Shown in pieces: positions 7,144 to 13,660 of a stretch of DNA of 15,514 bases; the first letter of the stretch is position 1; the number at the start of each line of letters is the position of its first letter. A program made the position numbers and the translations under genes. Under the pieces are notes generated by a model. The model did not search any database. It was not told where the DNA came from and saw only the letters and a list, made by a program, of their open reading frames with translations. Location of the stretch: positions 1-15,514 of the forward strand of contig JAJZBP010000019.1 of the NCBI GenBank assembly GCA_021798855.1, written 5' to 3'. Origin of the DNA: Bacillota bacterium. GTDB taxonomy: Bacteria > Bacillota > Sulfobacillia > JAJZIM01 > JAJZBP01.

Positions 7144-8126
7144 AAGCCGTTGTTTTCCATGGCTCCGGCGACGTCAGGGTCAGCGAATTGCCGGAACCGG
7201 AACCAGGGGCCGGAGAGGTTCTCTTGGCGGTGGAGGGTTGCGGGGTTTGCGGAACCGATGTCCATATCTACCGGGGTGAGGCTCCGGCCCGGACCGGCGT
7301 GGTCCTGGGCCACGAATTTGGCGGGCGGATCCTGGCTGTGGGGGAGGGTGTTTCACGGGAGGCTTTGGGCCGGCGGGTTGCGGTGAACCCCAACCTCAAC
7401 TGTGGTTATTGCCCCTCCTGCCGGGAGGGAAACATTCATCTATGCTTGAACCTGCGGGCTCTGGGGGTTGATCTGCCTGGGGGTTTCGCCGAGAAGGCCG
7501 TGGTGCCGGCGCTACAAGTGGAACTTTTCCCGGAGGACCTTCCCTCCGAGACGATCACCCTGGTGGAGCCCTTGGCCTGTGCTCTGCACGGGTTGGATTT
7601 GGCGGGGGTGCGGCCGGGGGACGACGTGCTTGTTCAAGGGGCTGGACCCATGGGCCTCATTTTGGTGCAACTGGCCCGTCTGGCCGGAGCGGCCAAGGTG
7701 GCGGTGGCCGATCCTTCACCGGCCAGGCGAGCCAGGGCTCTGGCTTGCGGGGCTGATGAAGCCCTTCGTCCCGAGGAACTGGCTCCCGGGTATGGGGTGG
7801 TCATTGAGGCGACTGGTAACCGTTCCGCCTTGGAACAGGCGTTGGTTTTGACCAAGGGGGGAGGGACCGTTCTCCTTTTCGGAGTCCATCCCCGCGAGGA
7901 TGTTGCATCATTCTCTCCCCAAGCTTTCTATCGGCGCGAAATACGTCTGGTCGGTTCCTTCACCAATCCACATACCACGGCAAGGGCCGTGGCCCTTTTA
8001 AGTTCCCGCCGTTTGATCATGGACTCCGTCATGGGCGCAACCATTTCCCTTGATGATGTGCCGGCGTGTTTGGCTGGTCTGCGCTATGACACCGGTACCG
8101 GGAAGACGGTGGTGCTTGCGAGGTGA
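7140..8126 (+). CDS. Zinc-dependent medium-chain dehydrogenase (polyol/sorbitol dehydrogenase-like)
   Basis: The protein has 328 residues, near the usual length. Catalytic zinc ligands are C37 in CGVCGTD, H58-E59 in GHEF and a Glu in VEPLACALHG. The structural zinc site has all four cysteines (C88, C91, C94, C102). The Rossmann motif VQGAGPMGL is near residue 165. The acidic residue in VADPSPARR at the end of beta-2 favours NAD over NADP. The family oxidises secondary alcohols of polyols, L-threonine or related compounds. As last gene after a fructokinase-like kinase, oxidation of a polyol (sorbitol, mannitol or similar) to a ketose is the likeliest role. The start overlaps the previous stop as ATGA, so translation is probably coupled. 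Confidence 0.88.
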   Translation: MKAVVFHGSGDVRVSELPEPEPGAGEVLLAVEGCGVCGTDVHIYRGEAPARTGVVLGHEFGGRILAVGEGVSREALGRRVAVNPNLNCGYCPSCREGNIHLCLNLRALGVDLPGGFAEKAVVPALQVELFPEDLPSETITLVEPLACALHGLDLAGVRPGDDVLVQGAGPMGLILVQLARLAGAAKVAVADPSPARRARALACGADEALRPEELAPGYGVVIEATGNRSALEQALVLTKGGGTVLLFGVHPREDVASFSPQAFYRREIRLVGSFTNPHTTARAVALLSSRRLIMDSVMGATISLDDVPACLAGLRYDTGTGKTVVLAR

Positions 8127-8220
8127 GTGGGAGCGTCGGCAATGCTGTGTCTACCGGACGAAAGCGAAAGGCTGCCCAAGCGGAAGAAATTCCGGTGGGG
8201 GGGCGGTCTTTGCGCGCTTC
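8127..8220. other. Convergent intergenic spacer
   Basis: This short gap separates the rightward sugar operon from the leftward envelope operon. It contains CGGAA-GAAA-TTCCG near 8180-8195, a small GNRA-capped hairpin, followed by a G-rich run. There is no T-tract on either side, so no convincing intrinsic terminator is present for either operon. Confidence 0.4.
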
Positions 8221-8799
8221 CTAAGAATCACCCTGGTAATGATGCAGCAACTGGCGGCGGGAGATCCAGACTCCTTTGGGGACGAGAGCCGCGGAATTGT
8301 CGGCCAGACGCCGCCATCCTTTCGGATGGTAGACCGCCAGCAACCAGCGCAAATAAAGCGAAAGGAAGGTTTTCTCGCGCCCCGGGAGCAGTTCGGTGAC
8401 GGTGAAACCAAGGCCCAATGCGCCACGGTAAAGCAGGGTTTTACCGAAAAAGACTTGGACAGAGCGGTATTTTTCCTTTTCACTGACGTAACGGGCCAAA
8501 TGGCGCAAGGCTTGGCGGGTCCGGTGCAACGCGACCACGGCCAGTCGGGTGGTGGAGGCCCGGTGACCGCCAACGGAATGGAAAGTCGTCAGGGTGCTGC
8601 TGTGGAAATGGAGCTCCCCGGCCGGATCCCCGGCCCTGAGGGTGGTTCCGTCGGGCAGGATGATCGTTTCTCCGCGGTAGCGGATCAACCGCACGAAAAG
8701 GAGCGTATTCGTGCCGGGTTCAACGGCGTCCAAGGCGGCGAAACGAACAAAAAGACGTTCGTACATTTCCCACAAGAGGCGAATCAACGCGAACAGCAA
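8221..8799 (-). CDS. YkoP-like domain protein, split from the deacetylase
   Basis: The start is TTG 8799, two bases after the deacetylase stop, with AGGGGG (8810-8805) five bases upstream; this gives 192 residues. Upstream codons in the frame lie inside the deacetylase. The N-terminus is hydrophobic (LFALIRLLWEMYERLF). The core includes LFVRLIRYRG, ILPDGTTLRAGDPAGELHFHS, a Tyr-rich middle, LGLGFTVTELLPG and YLRWLLAVYHPKG near the end. From memory this matches the YkoP-like domain often fused to the C-terminus of Bacillota polysaccharide deacetylases. Here it is a separate frame in the position of that fusion. Its molecular function is unknown to me. It is the last gene of the PHP-GT28-deacetylase operon. 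Confidence 0.7.
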   Translation of the reverse strand: MLFALIRLLWEMYERLFVRFAALDAVEPGTNTLLFVRLIRYRGETIILPDGTTLRAGDPAGELHFHSSTLTTFHSVGGHRASTTRLAVVALHRTRQALRHLARYVSEKEKYRSVQVFFGKTLLYRGALGLGFTVTELLPGREKTFLSLYLRWLLAVYHPKGWRRLADNSAALVPKGVWISRRQLLHHYQGDS

Positions 8800-8801
8800 A
8801 A

Positions 8802-9494
8802 TTACCCCCTGGGCAAGAGTCGGCTGAGTGCCACCGGATGCAGCCCTTTTTCCGCCAAACCGTCCAGAATGAGGGGAAGGGCTTGGCAGGTGTTCCACGG
8901 GGCGCCGGGGGCGCCTCCGGCGTCATGGAGAAGAATGATAAAGCCGGGTCTGGACCGCTCGACGATTCGCCGGGCTATTTTGGCGGGGGTGGAGCGGCGC
9001 CTCCAATCATAACCGTGAATGGACCACAGCACGGGCCTGGTGCCCAGGGAAAGAGTGGTGGAAAGGTTGAAGAGTCCCCAAGGAGGACGGAAAAATAGGG
9101 GAGCGGTTCCGGCCACCTGACGGATGATTCGTTCGCCCTCAAGGATCTCCGACCTGGAAACCCAAGGGGGGAGGAGCCAGGCCGGGCGATGATGAAAGGT
9201 ATGGTTACCGATTTCGTGGCCGCCGGCCAAAATGTCTCGAACCAATTCCGGGTAACGCAATACCCGCTGGCCCACCAAAAAGAAGGTGGCCTTGACCTGC
9301 CGCCTGGCGAGTGCTTCCAGGATGAGGGGGGTGTAGCGTGGATCCGGACCATCGTCAAAAGTCAAACTGACCTGCGGCGATGCTCTGTTACCGCGGCAGT
9401 AAACACCACGCCGCAGAACGTGCCGCCAGAAGTCCGGCAATGGTCCGTAAGCAACGTATGCGGCCAAAGCCAGCAGGTCGGTCTTGAGGCTCAT
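8802..9494 (-). CDS. NodB-family polysaccharide deacetylase
   Basis: The protein has 230 residues and an N-terminal hydrophobic segment (LLALAAYVAYGPL) that may anchor it. NodB motifs are in order: TFDDGPD with D47/D48 (base and metal ligand), H98 and H102 in HTFHH (metal ligands), RPPWG at 136-140, YDWR at 162-165, and LLHD with H190 (catalytic acid). This is a complete CE4 active site for removing N- or O-acetyl groups from peptidoglycan, chitin-like or exopolysaccharide chains outside the membrane. ATG 9494 overlaps the stop of the GT28 gene as ATGA. A YkoP-like frame follows within two bases. The exact substrate is unknown; peptidoglycan is the usual one in Bacillota. Confidence 0.9.
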   Translation of the reverse strand: MSLKTDLLALAAYVAYGPLPDFWRHVLRRGVYCRGNRASPQVSLTFDDGPDPRYTPLILEALARRQVKATFFLVGQRVLRYPELVRDILAGGHEIGNHTFHHRPAWLLPPWVSRSEILEGERIIRQVAGTAPLFFRPPWGLFNLSTTLSLGTRPVLWSIHGYDWRRRSTPAKIARRIVERSRPGFIILLHDAGGAPGAPWNTCQALPLILDGLAEKGLHPVALSRLLPRG

Positions 9495-10672
9495 TGGTCT
9501 TCGATCAACGCGCGCGCTGCATCGAGGGCGGCCCGCGGTCGGGAAACAGCCTTGGCTTGCCGTCCCAAGGCCTGCAGGGTGGCCGGATCTTGGAGCAACC
9601 GGGAGAGGGTGGCCTCCAGTTGTTGGGGTGTGTTGACACTGAGAGCGGCTCCCTGCCGCAACAGGATGCGGGTGTTTTCCTCCTCTTGACCGGGAATTGG
9701 CCGATAAATGACCATGGGAAGTCCGGCGGTGAGGGCCTCCGAAACGGTCAGCCCTCCGGCTTTGGTGATCAGCAAATCGGAGATGGCCATCAGGGAACTG
9801 ATCTCGTTCGTGTAACCGAAAAGACGCAGGGGATTGGGGGTATTGCCGGCCAGAGGCTGGAGACTTTGGTAAAGGCGCCGATCATAACCGCAGACAACCA
9901 GCAACTGGAGCGGGCGGGGAAACTCGCTCAGTGTTCTGGCCACCCTGGAGATGGCCCCCATGCCATAGGCTCCCCCCATGAGCAATATGGTCGGACGGTC
10001 AGGGAGAAAGCCGTAATGACGGCGTATGATTTCCGCATCCTTATGTTTGGCCAGGGTCGGATCGACGGGAATTCCGGTCACCCTGATTCTGTCGGCAGGT
10101 ATCCCCCGGTGGCGCAGGTTTTCGGCCATTTCCTGAATGGCCACCAGATAGAGATCGGTGTGGGGATGAACCCATTGGGAATGTACCACATAATCTGTAA
10201 TAATCGTCACGGTCTTAGGAATCGGATAACCCTGGGCTTTCATGCTGGAGAGGACCCCTGCCGGGGTTGGGTAGGTGCAGATGATCACCTTGGGCTTCTT
10301 CAGATGGAGGATTTCCTGCAGGTCACGCCAGCCGATTTGGTTCATTTGTCGCTGCAGCGGCGAGGAGGGGGGGATGTTTCCGGTTGCTCGGTAGAAGTGC
10401 CCATATAGGTAGGGGATTTTTTTCACCGATTGGACGTAAACATAGCGAATGGCGGCGTTAAAAGTAGGATGAACCAAGGAAAAGAAGTCAACGATCTCCA
10501 CTTTCGCCTTGGGTTCAACGCTCAACAAAGCCGCCCGCAGGGCCTGGGAGGCTCGCAGGTGACCGTTGCCGTAACTGGCGGTAAGTATGAGATAGTCGGT
10601 CTTGCCCGGTGAACTCAGATCCTTGCACGGCGCCGGCGCCGCAGGGGAATATGTCCGAAAGATGCTGCCCAC
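9491..10672 (-). CDS. GT28 glycosyltransferase, UgtP/MGDG-synthase-like
   Basis: The protein resembles B. subtilis UgtP and plant MGDG synthase, which move glucose or galactose from UDP-sugar to diacylglycerol at the cytoplasmic membrane face. The N-terminal acceptor half starts YLILTASYGNGHLRASQAL and contains ITDYVVHSQWVHPHTDLYLV. The nucleotide-sugar half carries TILLMGGAYGMGAI, TKAGGLTVSEAL and IYRPIPGQEEENT, the donor-binding signature. The start is unsettled. GTG 10672 (393 residues) overlaps the PHP gene by 58 bases. TTG 10720 has GGAGG six bases upstream but overlaps by 106. A non-standard CTG at 10618 would give the N-terminus closest to UgtP. The stop overlaps the deacetylase start (ATGA). 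Glycolipid synthesis is likely; which lipid and sugar is not known. Confidence 0.88.
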   Translation of the reverse strand: MGSIFRTYSPAAPAPCKDLSSPGKTDYLILTASYGNGHLRASQALRAALLSVEPKAKVEIVDFFSLVHPTFNAAIRYVYVQSVKKIPYLYGHFYRATGNIPPSSPLQRQMNQIGWRDLQEILHLKKPKVIICTYPTPAGVLSSMKAQGYPIPKTVTIITDYVVHSQWVHPHTDLYLVAIQEMAENLRHRGIPADRIRVTGIPVDPTLAKHKDAEIIRRHYGFLPDRPTILLMGGAYGMGAISRVARTLSEFPRPLQLLVVCGYDRRLYQSLQPLAGNTPNPLRLFGYTNEISSLMAISDLLITKAGGLTVSEALTAGLPMVIYRPIPGQEEENTRILLRQGAALSVNTPQQLEATLSRLLQDPATLQALGRQAKAVSRPRAALDAARALIEDQ

Positions 10673-11325
10673 TTTAATCCCAACTCCCCGAAATAGGAGA
10701 GATGATCGCTCACCGTCCAAAACCCGCCTCCGGGTTGGGTGGCCCTTTCCTCCAGAGCACGCCGCAATTCAGCGGCGGTGCTACCCGGGAAAAGGGTGTG
10801 TGCCCTTCCGACGTGTCCGATCAGATGAGCGTCACTACCCCCGGTAGCGGAAATAAATTTGGCCCGTTCCGACAGAACCCGGTTGGTGCGGCTCGACAGG
10901 CGCCCCCCCCAAGTTGGATTGAGCAATTCGATGCCATCGACCAAGGGCAATAGGCGCCTGAGTGCACCTTTCTTGATACAATACGATCCCCTGCCCATCG
11001 GATGGGGGATTACGGCCAAGCCGCCCTGCTCATGAATGGCATCCACGGTTTCTTCCGCGGATTTGCCTGGAGCAATGGGCTTTTCCAGAAACAGCCCGAT
11101 CAGATGTCCCTCCACCGAATCAATCTCTTCCCCCAAGATTACCTCCAGGCCAAACTTGGGAGCGAGATCCAAGGCTCTGAAAGCGCCCTGCATGGTATTG
11201 TGGTCGGTGATGGCTATGGCACACAGTTCGGTATTCCATGTTGCGAAACGCAACACTTCCTCCACCGGACCAAAGGCGTCCTTGGAATATTCGGTGTGGA
11301 CGTGCAGGTCCGCCTTGCCTAACAT
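10615..11325 (-). CDS. PHP-domain metal-dependent phosphoesterase
   Basis: The protein has 236 residues. All PHP metal motifs are present: DLHVHTEYS with H8 and H10, TDHNT with D41-H42, GEEI with E66, PHPM with H108, and GGSDAH with D165 and H167. This argues for an active trinuclear-metal phosphoesterase of the TrpH/YciV-like group. Members act on nucleotide 3',5'-bisphosphates, short RNA ends or histidinol phosphate; the substrate here is unknown. The C-terminus is arginine-rich (PLRRRRRARI). ATG 11325 has only a distant G-run upstream, so the ribosome site is weak. It is first in the leftward operon and its 3' end overlaps the GT28 gene. Confidence 0.88.
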   Translation of the reverse strand: MLGKADLHVHTEYSKDAFGPVEEVLRFATWNTELCAIAITDHNTMQGAFRALDLAPKFGLEVILGEEIDSVEGHLIGLFLEKPIAPGKSAEETVDAIHEQGGLAVIPHPMGRGSYCIKKGALRRLLPLVDGIELLNPTWGGRLSSRTNRVLSERAKFISATGGSDAHLIGHVGRAHTLFPGSTAAELRRALEERATQPGGGFWTVSDHLSYFGELGLKWAASFGHIPLRRRRRARI

Positions 11326-11742
11326 TATTTTATTTAACCCCCCAGGGAGACTGCTGGAAGCTGTTACGCCGCCGGAAGCTAATGAACCTCATCCCTTTCT
11401 TCTGCTATTTGCACCCCTTTGGGCGATCTTCTGGCGGTGAGCCAAAAGGCCATTTTACCCAGGGAACCTCTGGATCTGGTTTCCTAAAATTATGGGCAGG
11501 AGCCCGAAAAGATACCGTTGGAACAAATCCGCCGGGGCAGAAACTCAATAAAACCAGCTAAAGCCTGACCATATTAACGATTCGCCTTCTCCGGCGGATC
11601 TCCTTCACCGATGTGCAGTGATTCGCCAAAAAGCCGGAAAACATTTCGCGCCTATTCCGCATCCTAAGTATACGCAAAGGCCACACTGCCATGCAAGGAA
11701 AATCGCCGGGGAATTGCGCCTGGACATGCTCGTACAACAAAA
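11326..11742. other. Non-coding spacer between the PHP operon and tRNA-Arg
   Basis: No convincing gene is seen on either strand. It should contain the leftward promoter of the PHP operon, but no clear -35/-10 pair was found. An inverted repeat, AGGGAACC (11461-11468) with GGTTTCCT (11478-11485), has a 9-base loop and one G-U pair, without a T-tract. The 81-residue leftward frame here runs into the tRNA and is rejected. I recognise no known riboswitch. Confidence 0.5.
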
Positions 11743-11817
11743 TGGCGCGCCTAGAGGGACTCGAACCCCCGCACCCGGCTCCGGAGGCCGGTGCTCTATC
11801 CACTGAGCTATAGGCGC
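11743..11817 (-). tRNA. tRNA-Arg(CCG)
   Basis: Read leftward it folds as a full cloverleaf. The acceptor GCGCCTA pairs with TAGGCGC and the D-arm is GCTC-AGTGGATA-GAGC. The anticodon stem CCGGC/GCCGG carries loop CTCCGGA with anticodon CCG, which reads CGG. The variable loop has four bases, and the T-arm is GGGGG-TTCGAGT-CCCTC with one G-U pair. The discriminator is G, and the 3' CCA is encoded (11743-11745). Confidence 0.96.
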
Positions 11818-11832
11818 GCTAGCGTAGAAGTC

Positions 11833-11862
11833 AGTATATCACTTTTTTTCGGCGCAAGGCAA
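11833..11862 (-). promoter_or_regulatory. Promoter of tRNA-Arg
   Basis: On the minus strand, TTGCCT (11862-11857) and TATACT (11838-11833) are separated by 18 bases. The predicted start near 11826 is about nine bases before the mature tRNA 5' end at 11817. Confidence 0.65.
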
Positions 11863-12402
11863 GGGCCGTTTTTTTGGTGCTTTGGTGCCGGGCAAGGATA
11901 CGTCAAAGTCAGAGTGGCAAGGAAGTGAAATTGTTTTTGCCGAAGCGGAGTAGAGTGCGGCTACCAAATTCACATCGCAGAAGATTGTATTTGCAAAACG
12001 CCAGGTCCAAGACCTTTGCCTTTAGGCGAGCAGCTTTAGCGTCCGCCGTCTTTGCCTCCGTTTGAAAAAAGGTTGGTTTGGCGTCCGGCATCGTATTTGC
12101 TTCGCGAGGGATGGCACGGGCATCACCCTGCGTGCGGAGGAACCGGCCAGCCGAACGCTTCGACGCTCTCCGATTCCGGCATAAAGCCGCCTGTCGAAGC
12201 AGCCTTGCCAAAACCGGCTAAATTGGCAGGAAGCCGCTCCGAAAAGTTGAGCGATTGTTCCGGAAAAACAGGGCCGACAGGCCCCCCCAACCAAACAGAA
12301 TTGTCGCGCACCCTTTGCCGGAGACATAAGTCGCAAAAAATTCACGTTCTCCATATAGAGGATTTCCCGTGCGCATAGTAAAATAGTTACGGAGTATTGT
12401 TC
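11863..12402. other. Hairpin-rich non-coding region upstream of the sulfoquinovose operon
   Basis: About 540 bases lack a credible gene on either strand. The stretch is crowded with short inverted repeats. They include AGGTC-caa-GACCT near 12003-12015, GCAC-GGG...CCC-tgc-GTGC near 12112-12135, a nested stem at 12157-12200, CGCTC...GAGCG near 12234-12254, and GGGCC-gaca-GGCCC near 12270-12284. The right end must hold the promoter and leader of the SQD1-type gene; an A/T-rich TAGTAAAAT near 12377-12385 may be a -10, but no -35 fits well. It could be a structured RNA, a regulatory leader or decayed sequence. Confidence 0.45.
12157..12200. repeat. Nested inverted repeat
   Basis: The outer arms GCTTCGAC (12157-12164) and GTCGAAGC (12193-12200) are perfect over 8 bp. 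They enclose a second perfect stem, CGGC-ataaa-GCCG, at about 12177-12189. No T-tract follows on either strand, so it is not a standard terminator. Confidence 0.5.
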
Positions 12403-12409
12403 AAGGAGG
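12403..12409 (+). promoter_or_regulatory. Ribosome binding site that fixes the SQD1-type start
   Basis: AAGGAGG is a near-perfect Shine-Dalgarno site, eight bases before TTG 12418. It rules against TTG 12397, which lies upstream of it, and ATG 12430, which is 20 bases away. Confidence 0.8.
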
Positions 12410-12417
12410 ATGGGTGT

Positions 12418-13611
12418 TTGGCAAAACGGATGCTGATTTTAGGTGGTGACGGATACCTCGGCTGGCCAACAGCCATGCACTTTTCCCAACGGGGCTGGGA
12501 TGTCGCGGTTGTCGACAACCTGAGCAAGCGCCGTTGGGAGGCGGAAATAGGGATTCAACCTCTCATTCCACTGGCGCCGCTTGAGCGGAGGGTTCATACT
12601 TGGCGCCGCCTTACGGGCAAGGTGATCGCCAGCCATCAGGGTGACATTACCGAAGAGGAATTCCTGGATGCCGTCGTGCGTAATGAACAGCCCGACACCA
12701 TCGTCCATTATGGTGAACAGCCGTCGGCTCCGTTCTCCATGCGTGATCAGCAGCACGCCGTTTTTACTCAGGTTAACAACGTGGTGGGAACATTGAATTT
12801 GGTGTTTGCCGTCTATCGCCATTGCCCGCAGGCCCACATTATTAAATTGGGGACCATGGGTGAGTACGGGACGCCGAACATCGACATAGAAGAGGGTTAC
12901 TTATCCATTGAACACAAGGGCCGGAAGGATATTCTCCCGTTTCCCAAGCAGCCGGGTTCCTTCTACCACCTTTCAAAGGTTCATGACAGCCACAACCTAA
13001 TGTTTGCGGCGAGGATTTGGGCATTGCGGGTGACCGACCTGAACCAGGGAGTGGTCTATGGAGTGTTCACCCCCGAGGCGAGCTTGCATCCCGATCTGGT
13101 CACCAGTTTCCATTACGATGAAACCTTTGGCACCGTGATCAACCGGTTTTTGGCGCAGGCCGTTCGGGGGATTCCGCTTACTGTTTATGGGCAGGGGAAA
13201 CAGCAAAGGAGCTTTCTGAATATCCTTGATACCTTGCAATGCGTTGAACTGGCGGCGAACAATCCGGCCAAAGCCGGGGAATTTCGGGTGTTCAACCAGT
13301 TCACCGAGCAGTTTCAGGTTTTGGAGTTGGCCCAAAAGGTGGCGCGGGTGGGACGAAGCCTCGGTTTCAAAACGGAGATCGTCCAAGTGCCCAACCCGCG
13401 CATTGAGGCGGAGAGTCACTATTACAATGCGGTGCACAGCAACTTATTGGATTTGGGGCTGCAGCCTCACCTCCTGACGCATCAGGTCTTGGCGCAAATG
13501 CTGGGGGAAATCCGACCATTTGCCAAGGACGTCGTCGAGGATTGGGTTTGGCCGAGGACAAACTGGAACGGTGAAATCCGGACCAACCTGCTTACCGGAT
13601 CACAGCCGTAA
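12418..13611 (+). CDS. sqdB: UDP-sulfoquinovose synthase (SQD1/SqdB family)
   Basis: This enzyme makes UDP-sulfoquinovose from UDP-glucose and sulfite, using bound NAD. It is an extended short-chain dehydrogenase of 397 residues from TTG 12418. Recalled Arabidopsis SQD1 matches over nearly the whole length. The NAD motif is GGDGYLGW (9-16). Family hallmarks are HYGEQPSAPFSM, KLGTMGEYGTPNIDIEEGY and FYHLSKVHDSHN, then TDLNQGVVYGV and FRVFNQFTEQF. The catalytic residues T146, Y183 and K187 all remain, equivalent to plant T145, Y182 and K186. An ordinary UDP-glucose epimerase would not share the GEQPSAP and NIDIEEGY blocks. It heads an operon with a UPF0104 membrane protein and a GT2 transferase; no SqdX follows. 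It is the most specifically identified enzyme in the window. Confidence 0.93.
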   Translation: MAKRMLILGGDGYLGWPTAMHFSQRGWDVAVVDNLSKRRWEAEIGIQPLIPLAPLERRVHTWRRLTGKVIASHQGDITEEEFLDAVVRNEQPDTIVHYGEQPSAPFSMRDQQHAVFTQVNNVVGTLNLVFAVYRHCPQAHIIKLGTMGEYGTPNIDIEEGYLSIEHKGRKDILPFPKQPGSFYHLSKVHDSHNLMFAARIWALRVTDLNQGVVYGVFTPEASLHPDLVTSFHYDETFGTVINRFLAQAVRGIPLTVYGQGKQQRSFLNILDTLQCVELAANNPAKAGEFRVFNQFTEQFQVLELAQKVARVGRSLGFKTEIVQVPNPRIEAESHYYNAVHSNLLDLGLQPHLLTHQVLAQMLGEIRPFAKDVVEDWVWPRTNWNGEIRTNLLTGSQP

Positions 13612-13660
13612 CCCAAGGCCGTCAGGCGAGGGAAGCGTAAGCCGAAAGGTGACACTGTTG

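Noticed and set aside
11558..11803. Leftward 81-residue frame over the tRNA
   Set aside because: It runs through tRNA-Arg and has no recognisable domain.
11743..11817. tRNA-Arg as an integration (att) site
   Set aside because: No integrase and no second copy of the tRNA 3' end was seen in the window.
11909..12211. Leftward Ala/Lys-rich frame, considered as a tmRNA tag or a protein
   Set aside because: There is no tmRNA acceptor/T-arm end or ALAA-stop tag, and no protein family is recognised.
12185..12215. GAAGCAGCC as part of an SRP RNA
   Set aside because: The full GGAAGGAAGCAGCC loop and flanking complementary arms are absent.
13520..13660. Long N-terminal extension of the UPF0104 protein
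   Set aside because: It overlaps the SQD1-type gene by 92 bases, and the residues are polar and unlike the family N-terminus.
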